Shown here: positions 32,831 to 44,361 of the stretch, one piece after another
Numbering within the stretch: the stretch's first letter is position 1
Layout of the letters: every line of letters starts with the position of its first letter
NCBI RefSeq assembly: GCF_014905175.1
Contig: NC_057789.1
Location: forward strand, 19,126,176-19,190,175
Origin: Aphidius gifuensis
Lineage: Eukaryota > Arthropoda > Insecta > Hymenoptera > Braconidae
Length of the DNA: 64,000 nt
Direction of reading: 5' to 3'
Made by a program: the position numbers and the translations under genes
Notes under the pieces: model-generated
The model's database searches: none
What the model was told of the DNA's origin: nothing
The model's input: only the letters and a program-made list of their open reading frames with translations

Positions 32831-33414
32831 ACTATGGTTCCGGGATGACTCGCCGATGAACGGAGTTTTTTTTTTTCTTTTGTTCATACTTATTATTATT
32901 ATTAAATAAATAATTTATTTGTAGAGGAAGTCAAAAAAAATAAATAACGGGAAAACAGTGGGGGGGAGGGGGGTCGCATATATGCATTCATTTTTGTGGT
33001 GGAGATTTTAGTATAACGGTAAATAGGTGGGAGCGTACGCGATATATATTTTTTTTTCTTTTACGGGGCATGAGAACGAATTTTATATTAGTGGGGGGGT
33101 ATTAGAGTGGGGTTACAAGTTTACCATATTTGGGTGGGAGTATATGTGGCAGGGAACTATTTTTTTTTTTTATGCACGTGGTAATATTATTAAATCAGAT
33201 AATCTTACCTTACTACGATGAATATACGAATGACCCAAAATGTAATGTGTCGTAATCCCGATGTCTTTTTTTTCTACCAGTTTATTTTCCTTTACGTAAA
33301 TCCCTTTATCCCTATACCCGATGTAACCCCCGTGGATAACCTGTTGGTGTCACCAATCCTCCCATAACCCAATACGATCCCTCACTGAATCCTCTCTTTC
33401 TTTCCTTTTTTTTT
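32831..33414. other. Leader sequence without genes
   Basis: G-rich and T-rich patches (a GGGGGGAGGGG run near 32962). No coding sequence. Confidence 0.5.
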
Positions 33415-33935
33415 TGTACACAACGCAAACACAACTTGAATACCTCCCTTTTTTTTCCTCACACACAACTTAAATCCTTACTTTTTTTTCTCTCTTTACA
33501 CACGGCTTAATCACCACTTAATTCTTTCTTTTTTTTTTTTTTTTTTTTATATTTTTACACAAAGCATACACACGTCTTAGTCAGTTTTTTTTTTTATTAC
33601 GACACACTCTATACACAGCTTAATCCTTTCTTGCTTTCCTTCTTAAACACTGTCTACAACAATTCAAGTCTCTCTTTTTTTTTTCTTTTTTACTAGTACA
33701 CAACGCACGCACAACGTATACCTTTTTTTTTTTTTTTTTTACACCCAACACACACGACTTAAGCCTATTTTTTTTTTCCTTTTTCTACACACTCTAAGCA
33801 CAACTTAAATCCTTCCTCACTTATCTTCTTGAACACTGTCTACACACAACTTAAATCCTCTTTTCCTTACACACTCTACACACAACTGAAAACCTTGCTT
33901 TCTCTTTTTTTTTAAACACTATGTCTATTTTTTTT
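33415..33935. repeat. Second leader repeat, degenerate CACACAACTTAAATCC units
   Basis: About seven units of 60-80 bp alternating ACACACAACTTAAATCCTT with long T runs. Confidence 0.75.
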
Positions 33936-34472
33936 TTTTTTTTTTATGATTTATTATATTTTATTTTGTCCGTTGTCTGCGGACAATTCACGACGCAATG
34001 TTCATCGTGCGATTGGGGCACTGTTGAGACATCAACTGGTTGTCGCGCGAGCGCGGTCAGCTCGACGGCCATTGTTTTATATACCGACGAAGCTTGAGGG
34101 TGGGAAAATTTAAATTTTAAAATAGGGTTTTGTAGTTTTGGGGGGTTTTATTTTTTTTTCTAATTACGGGGGTGGGGGGGTATTTGTGGGTTTAGACATC
34201 TTAATAATTAAAATCTAATTTTATTTTATTATTTATTATTATTATTTTTTTTTTTATAGGTTTTTTTTTTTTTTTTTTATATTAATTTTTTTTTAATAGT
34301 TTTTTTTTTTATATATTTTTTTTTTTCATTTCGTGGTATTAGGAGGGGGGAATTTTAGGGTCTTTTCAATCTATTTATTGAGAGAGGGTAGTCGCGGGTT
34401 GTAATTATTTTAATATAGATATATGAAAAGGGGAAAAGGGGTGAAAGTAAAAACCTGAATTTTGCCATTCAG
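33936..34472. other. Remainder of Gypsy leader
   Basis: A GC-richer patch at 33975-34065 (TGTCTGCGGACAATTC and onward) between T-rich tracts. Nothing coding. Confidence 0.4.
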
Positions 34473-34490
34473 GTCCCTATTTGAGCGCCA
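34473..34490 (-). promoter_or_regulatory. Primer-binding site of the Gypsy element
   Basis: On the minus strand TGGCGCTCAAATAGGGAC starts 3 nt after the 5' LTR end. TGG matches the CCA end of a tRNA; the tRNA itself I do not assign. Confidence 0.75.
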
Positions 34491-34493
34491 TTC

Positions 34494-35458
34494 TGTAACG
34501 TGACATGTTACCTTCTCACTCAATTTAGAATTTAGTTCGGGTCGCGGATCAACGAATTATTTTAGATAAAGGGGGGATAGTAAATTTTATTCTACGACGC
34601 TAAAACTTACCGGAAAAACGTCATTAAAACTAACCAAATAACCAAATAGACAAATAGCCAAATAACCAAATACCAAATAGCCTAATAACCACAATAATCA
34701 CGATAGTCACGAAAATCCGAATAATCCAATTAATCCAATGATATCCATTTGATGTTGATCCGGACCTGAAAATATAACTCTAAAACTAAGTTGAGAGGTT
34801 TGCCTGGGTCGTTCAGTATGCTGGTTCGTGGAGAGAGGGCCGAGTAAAGAATTTTAAAATTGAGTCACTGAAAAAGTAAAATCAAGAGTAGCACAATAAA
34901 TTACTCGACAAGACAATAATTATGGCACACAAACAACAAGATTATTTATTATAAAAACAATTTAAGTATCAAAATTAAAGTTAGTTATAATGTTAAGTTT
35001 TAACAAAAATTATAAAATATTATTTATTTAAACACAATTATAAACGTTATGAGACCTGACTTCAAGTCATGGTCTTAACAAGAAAAATGATATAAAAAAG
35101 AGTAATTAACGAACTAATAATTAATGAAAAACGAAGCTGACCAACAAACTATACATGAAAGATATGGGAAATTTTCAGGAGAGGATGACTCCTGCTCCTT
35201 GTGTTTAGGTATGTATGACTCCAATACCGGGGTGGGGAGAAGAATATTCGAGATTCTGGGATGGCTCCTCAAGAACCTCGAACTTACTAGTCGGAAGGCA
35301 GAAACCGAAGTGTCTCTATCCAGCTGGATCGCCAGCTTAAATAGCTCGAGAAATTTCCCTTTCCCCAACAATATTCCCCTTCTGGTTTGACCAGCCTTAC
35401 CCGATAATATAATAATAATAAAATATAATTTTAAAGTGGGTGAGTGCAACTCGTCACA
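34494..35458 (-). repeat. 5' LTR of the Gypsy element
   Basis: 965 bp, same ends as the 3' LTR. It retains a segment at about 35160-35340 that the other LTR has lost. Promoter and polyadenylation are expected here. Confidence 0.9.
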
Positions 35459-36283
35459 TAATATAAATGTTATTATTAATAATATTATAATAATAATAAT
35501 TATTAGTAGAGATATTATTAGAAATATTATTATTTATATTACTATGATTGTTAACATTATTTTTGATATTATTAGAAATATTATTATTAATACTACTGTT
35601 ATTATTAACATTGATTATTATAATATAATAATAATAATTATTATTATTAGAGATATTATTAGAAATATTATTATTGATACAACTATTATTATTATTATTA
35701 TTGATTTTGATAATATTATACCTATAATAATTATTATTATCAGAGATTATATTAGAAATAGTATTATTGATATTACTATTATTTTTAACATTATTTTTGA
35801 TATTATTATCAATATTATTATTGATAATATTACAATAATAATTATTATTATTTTAGATATTATTATTACTATTATTATTATTCACATTATTCTTGATAAC
35901 ATTATAATAATATTTATTATTATTTTAGATATCATTATTACTACTATTATGAACATGTTCTTGATAATATTATAAAAATTATTATTATTATTTGAGATAT
36001 TGTAGTAATAGAAATTATTATGTTAGATATTAATATAAATATTACTATCAATAATATTATCATAGAAATAATCATTTAACATATTACTAGGAATATTATT
36101 ATTGGTATGTCTATTATTATTAACATTATTCTTGATATTCTTATAATTATTATTATTGATAATTTTATTATTATTATTATTCTTGATATTTTATTATCAA
36201 TATTAGCAATATTAGTGTTGATATTTTAATTGATATTATTAATATAGTTAAATGAATTATTAAAATTATTGCAGATTCAAAGG
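35459..36283. repeat. Degenerate (ATT)n-derived minisatellite
   Basis: About 800 bp of ATTATTATT variants with recurring GATATTATTAGAAATATTATT and AACATTATTTTTGATATTATT. Open frames (Ile/Asn) are artefacts. Confidence 0.85.
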
Positions 36284-36289
36284 TCAATA

Positions 36290-36715
36290 AATCAGTTGAA
36301 AACAAAAATCTGCCTGGTATCTTTTAAGAGCTCCAATGTCAAAAAGCTCTGCTGTCATGGTATCAATTTCAACAGTATGGCCATCTAAACGGCAAAGAAT
36401 CAAAAAAACGAACAAAGAACTAGAAAGTATGAAAATTGATGATGATTCAACTGATATTTGGAAACAAAATTGGTTCGACAAGTATGAAAAACGACATGAA
36501 GGTTTAGAAAATATAAATTTACTACAATTTGTTGCAAATTATACATGTCGCAAAAATGGCACTCACATAAAAAAGAAACAATCAAGAATAATCCGTTACA
36601 GAAATTATGACATAGGAGATGACTTGAATGAGTATAAAAGAGAAATAGTTACTTTATATGTACCTTTCAGAAACGAAGATGTAGAAATCCCCGCTGAGTC
36701 AAAATTCATCGGAAT
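36290..36715 (+). pseudogene. Helitron-type Pif1 helicase fragment
   Basis: The plus-strand frame has SAWYLLRAPMSKSS just upstream of 36336 and within it, then TVWPSKRQRIKKTNKELE, DIWKQNWFDKYEKRHEGLE, NLLQFVANYT, RIIRYRNYDIGDDLNEYKRE and IVTLYVPFRNE. This is the conserved region that precedes the helicase motifs in Helitron Rep-Hel proteins. The frame runs into the repeat array of element T at about 36715, so Walker motifs and the Rep domain are missing. Confidence 0.7.
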
Positions 36716-36734
36716 ATACTTCCATTATCTTTTT

Positions 36735-37165
36735 TATTTTTTCAGCAATAAACTTATACTAGAAACAGTTTCTAAATTACGTAAACACTGAAAAACATTT
36801 TGTTTCCTGATTTTTTAATCTTTGAACAATAAGTTTGTACTACATTTAGTCCTAAAATTTTTTTTAACATCGAAAAATATTTTTTTTTATTTTTTTTCAA
36901 ATTATTTGACAATTAACTCGTTCTGGAAACCTCGTTCTGAAAACAGTAAAAAAATTATTTAGACATCGAAAAACATTTTTTTTTTCTTATTTCAACATTA
37001 AACTTATTTTACAAACAGTTTCAAAATTTTTCCAGCATTAAAAAACATTTTTGTTTGTATTCTTCTATTAATATAATTATTCTACGAACTGTCTTCAAAT
37101 TTTTCAAACATTGCAAATAATTTTTTTTTTTCCTTTCATTTTATTAACAATATAATTATTCTATG
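36735..37165. repeat. Subterminal tandem repeats, left end of element T
   Basis: About six degenerate 60-70-bp units with ACTTATTCTACAAACAGTTT-like and CATTGAAAAACATTTTT-like phrases. The innermost part (37007-37110) is inverted at 49110-49222. Confidence 0.7.
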
Positions 37166-38097
37166 AACAGTCTCTCTCTTCTGACACCTCATACAGAATT
37201 TGTGCTATTGATCTTCTCACATCATTCATTTGATTTTCATTGAAAACAATACCAGAACCAGTACAAACAACGAACGACCATGCACTGACGTGAGCCCCAC
37301 AATTACCTGATGATACTTTAGAAATCTGAGATGGATAATCTCGTGGTGTATGGAATGCCCATTGCTCCCATTTTGGTTTCTGAATACGTTTAGATTTTTT
37401 TGACATTGATACTGACTCCATCATTAAACAAACTTTCTTAATCAACTGTGGTGGAGCATTGTGCAATGAATCAATATAAATGATTTTTTCATCCGGTACG
37501 ACCACAACGAGCAAAGTCCAATGAACATTATTATTATTTATCGGCATTAGCCATACATCCTTCTCCCATATCTCGTTTTTCGCAAGCCATGCTTTGTAAC
37601 CGATAGACAAATCATCTTTTCTTAACAATGCAGACACAAAAAATGTGTCAAATACTAACACTCTCATACCATTTGCGGCGGCTGAATCACGTGATAAACG
37701 CAAAAAACTATTATCCAGCCATGTATTTGGTGCAAGTTTTTTCCAGCTGTTTTCCGTCAATTCTATTCTGTAAATAGTTTTTTTTTGATTTGGAAACTGT
37801 GACGGGTATTCATTCATTTTTGAAAAAATGTCTATCAAGTGTGGATATTCGTACTTTGTTTTTTTTGGTGAGTCTGCAGGTGGCAGAATGCTTTTTAATT
37901 CGGGTATGTTACAAATAGTTTACGTAGATTTACATTGCTCGATATCTTCGTGACTCAATTCAACACTTTTCTTCTCAGTATAAAATGGCTCAAAACCCAC
38001 TTGAGTTCCAACCGAAAATTTCAGTTTATTAGAAGATGGAAAATGTCGTGGTTTTTTAGAATATTTTTTTTTCAGGTTTGAATTTTTCTTCTTCATA
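37161..38097 (-). pseudogene. Ulp1-like (C48-type) cysteine protease domain of element T
   Basis: Minus-strand frame 37838-37161 shows WLDNSFLRLSRDS, the His motif NNNVHWTLLVVVV, the Asp motif KIIYIDSLHN and the Cys motif SSGNCGAHVSAWSFVVC, the order expected of Ulp1/adenain-type proteases. Upstream, 38090-37920 (KKPRHFPSSNKLKFSVGTQV, VELSHEDIEQCKST) is in the same frame but separated by one in-frame TAA at 37920-37922, and a shift in an A-run lies near 38060. In the original gene this domain followed the transposase. Family knowledge: such proteases are fused to transposases in several eukaryotic DNA transposons. Confidence 0.7.
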
Positions 38098-38103
38098 TCT
38101 GTC
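38098..38103. repeat. Target-site duplication TCTGTC, left
   Basis: TCTGTC abuts the left terminus AGTAGTGTACC; the same hexamer abuts the right terminus at 46429-46434. Confidence 0.9.
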
Positions 38104-38480
38104 AGTAGTGTACCTACCAGAGTTCTGGACCAGAGGGCGGTCGAAAAATAGTAGATCGGCGAGGGGACAGGGGACCGCAACTCGGTCGGTAAAACAAAGA
38201 TGGTAAAGAAATTTGTCATTTGATGGTGTGAAATCCTCAATTGTCATACGTCGGTAATACAGATTTGGAAAAATTTTCTTATTTTAACGTGCGATTTCTC
38301 ATGTCTTATGCCCCATGTCTTAGATTTTATGTCCCATATATCATTTGATGGTGTAAATTCCCAATCTCCATGTGTTGGTAATACAGACTTGACCGGAAAA
38401 ATTAAATTTTGTTATTTTAACATGCGATTCATCGTGTCCCATGTCCTGGGGCTTAGCTCATGGCTCGAGGCTCATGTCTC
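38104..38480. repeat. Left terminal inverted repeat
   Basis: It matches the inverse of 46020-46428 with a gap of about 50 bp and few substitutions. It includes GTGCGATTTCTCATGTC and repeated CATGTCTTATG/CCCATGTC words. Confidence 0.9.
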
Positions 38481-39292
38481 ATGTCCTATATACATATATA
38501 TTTTTAAATTGAATGTTGCTGTATCAGGGAAAAGTTAAAATGAAAATTAAAAAAATTTTATTGTATTTTTGGATGACACATGAAACTTTCATCGCGGTCG
38601 GTAATGAAGATTCTTTTTTTACCGACTGATGGTAAAGTAGATTTGACCAAGTTTCGGGAGTCAACCAAATATGTAATAAAATTTTTTCAGAAATTTTAAA
38701 AAAAATTTTGGAAATTTTCCAAAAACATTCTCCATTTGACATTGACTTCTGAAAATTTTTTCTTGTCAGCAATAAATTTACTCGAAATATTAATTTTTTA
38801 TTATTATTCATTCATTTTTCAATACTATCATAGGATTGTAAGCTGACGTCATCATTCAGTTTTTTAACTTGAATATCAATTCAACATGAAATTAGAAAAA
38901 AATGATTCTCGTAGAATGTATTCAAAGATAAAAAAATGAAGAGTCATCAAAAAAGTAAAGTCAACTATATTTTTTATTTTTCTAAAATAATATAAATCAC
39001 GTCCAACGTGAAGACAATGATTTGAACGGGGCATCGAAACATGATCCATGACGTACAGCAAGCACGCGCGGTCATTGTAGATCCGTTGTCTTAATCATGC
39101 ATCGCTTTTTATTTTTTGCTTACTTTGCACATTTTTATTTTTCTTTTCAAGACAAATGTATTGTTCTTTTTATTTATTAAATATATTTTATGTTGATTGC
39201 ACGGTAAATTATTCATCTTTCATTAGTCAGTGGTCAGTTGATCTCGCGGCAACTACTTCCTCCTGATTATTAAAAAAATTATATATTTAAAA

Positions 39293-42200
39293 ATGTATTC
39301 TATCGAAAGGTGTGAGAAGCTTGTTAACATTTTAAGTGCGGGTTATTCATCTGCAAATACTATTGAAAATATTGATCGATGGATCAAATGGGGTAGTGTA
39401 AATGTAAAACTATTGAATAAATTTTTGAAAAATTCAGCTGATTCAGTCGGTACAAAAAAAAGAATCCAATTAGTAGTTGTTAGACTTACAACAATAATTG
39501 AAAAGCTGCAAGTAAAAAGAGGAAAAAAATTACATCATGGTGCTGGCATGAGCACTCATCATGATGAACCAACATTGCATGACAGAGTAAAATGGAATAA
39601 CTTGGAGAATATTTTTAAAGGCAATATTATAACCGGAAGTGTGACAAACCTTGATCATATAGGAATTGAAAATTTTTTGAGAGATGCTCAAACTGTTGTC
39701 AGCAAAAAACTAAAAGCTTTTTTGAAAAAAAAAATTAATCTCAAGATCAATTCATGTTTACATTGTGAATATGAAGTTTTAAAAGATGATACAGAAGTGA
39801 GAGAAATCAAATCTTTTATTACAAAAAATGCTGTTATACTTCCAACAACAGACCTGGATGAGTGGTTTAATGAACATTTTTTCGATCCATTATTAAAGAA
39901 AATTGAGGAGTTTAATCTTGGTATTTCCGGCTGGAGCTTGAAAAAAATTCAGAGCATTATCTTCACTGTATGCAAATATCAACCGTTGCGTGGTGGTGAT
40001 TCTACGTTTGTTGAAATGCCTGATGACATCAAAAAAAAAAGAGCAGTTTTGAATATAGAAAATAGAGATAATTTTTGTTTTTTGTGGTGTGTAACTGCAG
40101 CTTTGCATCCTGCACAAATACATACGAATCGTGTGGCATCATATCCACATTTTAGTACAATATTATCATATGATGGAATATCTTTTCCAATGAAGCTGCG
40201 AGACATACCAAAATTTGAAAAACTCAACAATTTGAAAATAAATGTTTACGCAATAGTTTCCAGCAATCCGAAAAAAAGTATTATTGCTCCTATATTTTTG
40301 AGTGATAATATTTGTGACAGTCAAACGATTCATCTGTTGGCAATCGATAAAAACGAAAATGATAAAAAAAAAAAAATTACCAATACTAATGACAGTATTT
40401 TTGATGATGAATGTTTTTCGGCTGACGATGATGATGATGATGACGATGATGACAATAAAATGGAAGTTGATGACGAATATGAAAATTATATTCAAAAACA
40501 GAAAAAAGGAAAAAAAATTTTCCATTTTGCATTGATCAAAAATTTATCACGTCTCGTCAGTTCACAAGTCAAACAATATAATGGTCGTATATATATATGT
40601 GACAGATGTCTCAATCATTTTACATCACAAATATGTTTGGAAAAACATTTGGCTGATTGATGTCAAATTAATCATGCACGGATAATTATGCCAAGAGAAG
40701 ATGCCAACACACTGAAATTTAAAAATCATCGATACAGAGAACTTGTACCTTTTGTCGTCTATGCTGATTTGGAGTGTATTTTGAAACCGATTGATAATAC
40801 TGACTCTGAAGAACATATTCCACATAGTGCTGCGTACTATGTTAAATGTACCTATGATAATACATTATCATTCTACAGAATGAATCGTAGTGAAAACTGT
40901 ATTGAATGGTTTATTGGAGAATTGGAAAAATTAGCTCACCAGGTCAATGATATACTTTTAAATCCAATACCAATGGAAAAATTGACTGTGCAACAGGAGC
41001 ACGAATTTCAAAATGCCACAATTTGTCATATATGTGAGGAGATTTTCCTGGAGAAAGACGTAAAGCACCATGATCACGATCATTTCAGCGGATCATATCG
41101 AGGTCCAGCTCATGCTAGATGCAATATTAACTATACAAAGTCTCACAACGTACCTGTAGTCATGCACAATTTATCGGGATACGACTCACATTTTTTAATA
41201 CAAGAACTTTGCAAGGCATTCGATGGTCGCATACATATACTACCAATAAAAAAAGAAAAATACATTTCATTTACAAAAAAAGTGGATAATACTGTTGTAA
41301 GTTTAAGATTCATCGACTCATTTAGATTTATGTCTAGTAGTATTGATAGATTATCATCTGATTTGAGCAATGATCAAAAAATTATAACATGTAGTGAATG
41401 CAATAGTGAATACTTTGATTTATTGTGTAGAAAAGGAGTATTTCCATACGAATATATTGACTCATGGGAAAAATTAGCTGAAACAACTCTGCCATCAAAA
41501 AAAGACTTTTTTTCAAAATTAAATAATTCCGATATATCAGATGCAGACTATGAACATGCCAAAAATATTTGGGAAAAATTCCAAATAAATACATTGGGTG
41601 AATATTCTGATTTATATTTGAAAACTGATGTGCTTTTGTTGGCAGATATTTTGGAAATTTTCGTTTGAGCTGTCTATCAACATACAGTCTAGATGCACTT
41701 CATTATTTTACTGCACCAGGTCTAGCATTTGATGCAATGTTAAAGTATACAGGTGTGGAACTTGAACTTTTGACAGACCCAGCAATGCATCTTTTCATTG
41801 AGAAAGGGATTCGAGGTGGTGTTGCACAATGTATGAACCGATACGCAAAAGCCAACAACCGATATATGGGTGAAAAATACAATCCAGAAGAAGAAGAATC
41901 ATACATCATGTATTTTGATGTAAATAATTTATATGGTGCTGGCATGAGACAATATTTGCCTTATGGAGGTTTCCAATGGGAAGACAATTTAGATATTGAT
42001 GTGACAAATATATCAGATGAAGCTGATATTGGATATATCTTAGAGGTTGACTTGGATTATCCAAAATATTTACATGAATGGCATAAAGATTTACCGTCGT
42101 GTCCAGAGCAATTCACAGCACCAAATTCAACACAATCAAAATTAATGACAACATTATATCCGAAAAAAAATTATGTCATACATTATAGAAATTTAAAACT

Positions 42201-43134
42201 ATATTTGGGTCTTGGCATGAAGTTGAACAAAATTCATCGAGTATTAAAATTTAAACAAAGCTCATGGTTGAAAAAATATATTGATCTCAATACTGGTATG
42301 CGTCAGCAAGCGACCACAGATTTTGGTAAAAATTTTTTCAAATTAATGAACAACAGTGTATATGGTAAAACGATGCAAAATGTAAGGAAAGAAAAAGATG
42401 TTAAAATAGTGACAAAATGGGAAGGTCGCTATGGAGCTAGATCATTGATTGCAAAACCGAATTTTCACAGTTGTTCAATTTACAAAGATGACATTGCAAT
42501 TATTGAAATGTCACGAGTGAAAATAATTTTCAATAAGCCAATTTATTCTGGATTTACAATATTGGATCTTTCAAAAATCTGGATCTATGATTTTTATTAT
42601 AATTATATCAAGAAAAAATTCAATCACAATGATGTCAAAGCACTTTACATGGATACTGATTCACTCATTTTAAATTTTAAAGTTCCTGATATTTATGAAA
42701 AAATGAAAGAAAATTTGGAAAGATTTGACACATCAGATTATTCAACAAATAATATTTATAACATGCCAAGAGTCAACAAAAAAGTTATTGGTCTTATGAA
42801 AGACGAAAACAATGGCAAAATTATGACTGAGTTTGCTGGCTTGAGAGCCAAATTGTATAGTTATAAAGTCATGAACAATGATGATGATAAAACTTACAAA
42901 AAAGCCAAAGGTGTCAAGGGTTCAGTTTTAAAAGACATAAATTTTAATAATTACATGTCATGTCTTTTTGATCATCAAATATTGAAAAAAAATCAACATT
43001 TAATCAGAAGTAAAGACCATCAAGTGAAGACAATTGTGCAGAGTAAAATTGCACTCAGCTGGGCTGATGACAAACGAGCTCTTGATCAAAATGGTGGAAC
43101 TGATACCTTACCTTGGGGCTATGACCCCGAATAA
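39293..43134 (+). pseudogene. polB: Protein-primed family B DNA polymerase
   Basis: Full-length coding region of about 1,280 codons with two lesions. The N-terminal part (39293-40660) has NFCFLWCVTAALHPAQI, an acidic Asp run (about 40428-40470) and a zinc-finger-like CDRCLNHFTSQICLEKH. An in-frame TGA at 40658-40660 interrupts it. Next come exonuclease I VVYADLE (40755), II HNLSGYDSHF (41165) and III YLKTDVLLLADI (41620). A 1-nt deletion near 41650 shifts the frame. From 41665: polymerase A YFDVNNLYG (41911), B KLMNNSVYGKT (42341), C ALYMDTDSL (42640) and a KxY-type region LRAKLYSYK (42840), ending LPWGYDPE. All catalytic residues are present. DNA_pol_B_2-type enzymes of this kind replicate linear elements using a terminal protein. 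The copy cannot make one polypeptide without recoding. Confidence 0.9.
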
Positions 43135-43199
43135 TCATAAATAATAAATATATTTATTATAAATAATAGTTATAATATATGTATATATATATATAAAAA

Positions 43200-43470
43200 A
43201 GTGCTGACGTTTTATTTTTTAAATTATTTTATAAACAAAAATGGAAATTTGATACTAAGTTGCGAGTTATATTGTTTATATTTCATAGAATTTGAAGTAG
43301 AAAGTGCTGACGTTTTATTTTTTTTAAACTATTTTATAAACAAAATTAGAAATTTGATACTAAGTTGAGAGTTATATTGTTTATATTTCATAGAATTTGA
43401 AGTAGAAAGTGCTGACGTTTTATTTTTTTTTAAAACTATTTTATAAACAAAATTAGAAATTTGATACCAA
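43200..43470. repeat. Tandem repeat between polymerase and next gene, 2.6 copies of about 105 bp
   Basis: AAGTGCTGACGTTTTATTTT starts near 43199, 43300 and 43407. Each copy continues with ATTTTATAAACAAAA, GAAATTTGATAC, AGTTATATTGTTTATATTTC. The array could hold the promoter of the following gene or the polymerase 3' end. Confidence 0.85.
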
Positions 43471-43549
43471 AGTGCGCGCGTCTTCACTCTTTTGTATATG
43501 AGTACCAAAGAAAAAAAATATTTTAGTCTTGAATAAGATTTCAGTCATA

Positions 43550-44185
43550 ATGGTTGAATATATTGTTGATGTTCAAGGATTTTATGATACTGATCAAAGT
43601 TTTATTGTGAAAGAATTTGCAATAGCAAATTTGAATCAAGAAGATGATATCAAGTCGGTAGTATTCAAGCCTCCATGTGCCATAAGTACATTATCATCTG
43701 CTTGCAAACTGACAAATAATTGGTTAACAAACAATCATCATGGACTGTTATGGAACTCAGGAGATGTTGATTATGCTGAACATGGAAAAATTATAAATGA
43801 TAGTCTTGAGTCTTCAATTTACGTATATGTAAAAGGTCATGAGAAAAAAAAATGGCTCAGCAATATTTTAAAAGACGATAAAACTATTATTGATTTGATT
43901 GATATGGATTGTCCTATTTTGCTATTTTGTCATCTTGAGAGTCTGGAAAAAATGGCAACAGAAGATATTGCAAATTTACCAGAGAGATATATTTTTCTGC
44001 TTACACCAAACTCAATTGATGCTGTATGGGACAAATTGCCAGAAAACTTTAAAACAAAAAAAGATTTTCTTCAATATAAACGCTGCATTGAACATTATCA
44101 TCATCAAGACGGAAAATCAGATGAATTTGACGGGCCATCACCCATGATAAAAGATTGTACATTATGTCAAAATAAAAATAAATGA
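43550..44185 (+). CDS. Unknown protein of the PolB element (begins MVEYIVDVQGF)
   Basis: 211 codons from the ATG at 43550; an in-frame upstream ATG at 43529 is possible, but MVEYIVDVQGF looks like the natural start. Intact. Features: VDVQGF followed by FIVKEFAIANL, KPPCAISTL, NNWLTNNHHGLLWNSGDV, YVYVKGHEKKKWLSNIL, DMDCPILLF, and a His/Cys-rich tail (CIEHYHHQDG and CTLCQNKNK). The Asp at the start, a central His/Gly pair and a later Asp would suit an RNase H-like or DEDD-exonuclease-like fold, but that is speculation. I recall similar proteins beside PolB genes in insect genomes, without a known function. It is the only undamaged larger gene of the element. Confidence 0.6.
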   Translation: MVEYIVDVQGFYDTDQSFIVKEFAIANLNQEDDIKSVVFKPPCAISTLSSACKLTNNWLTNNHHGLLWNSGDVDYAEHGKIINDSLESSIYVYVKGHEKKKWLSNILKDDKTIIDLIDMDCPILLFCHLESLEKMATEDIANLPERYIFLLTPNSIDAVWDKLPENFKTKKDFLQYKRCIEHYHHQDGKSDEFDGPSPMIKDCTLCQNKNK

Positions 44186-44361
44186 AAAAAAAATTTTTCA
44201 CATACATTGTTGGTTCATTTATTATAATAATAATTTTTAATTTTCAGTAAGGAGAAAATAATATATACAATTTTTTTTTTCATAGACATTATTTATTTAT
44301 TTTTTTTTTCTTTTACATATTATTATTATAAATATAGGATTGGTAAGTTTACAGGCATATA
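44186..44361. other. Convergent 3' region
   Basis: AT-rich spacer between the plus-strand unknown gene and the minus-strand capsid-like gene. AATAAA-type words occur on both strands, as expected for two convergent transcripts. Confidence 0.5.

Larger units (their letters stand above)
18381..35458 (-). mobile_element. Gypsy-type LTR retrotransposon with nested insertions
   Basis: Two matching LTRs (18381-19198 and 34494-35458) in the same orientation are flanked by the same 4 bp, TAAT (18377-18380 and 35459-35462). Read on the minus strand: 5' LTR, primer site, about 3.3-kb leader with tandem repeats, gag, protease, RT, RNase H, integrase, an extra 3' coding region, polypurine tract, 3' LTR. 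Order RT-RH-IN is Gypsy/Metaviridae. Gag is split by a 6-kb composite insertion (about 24488-30585), so the original element was about 11 kb. Multiple stops and shifts in gag and pol show it is dead. The LTRs differ mainly by an internal deletion, so insertion was fairly recent. Confidence 0.9.

Noticed and set aside
35436..35975. 179-codon Ile/Asn-rich frame
   Set aside because: It only translates an ATT minisatellite; no domain or splice context.
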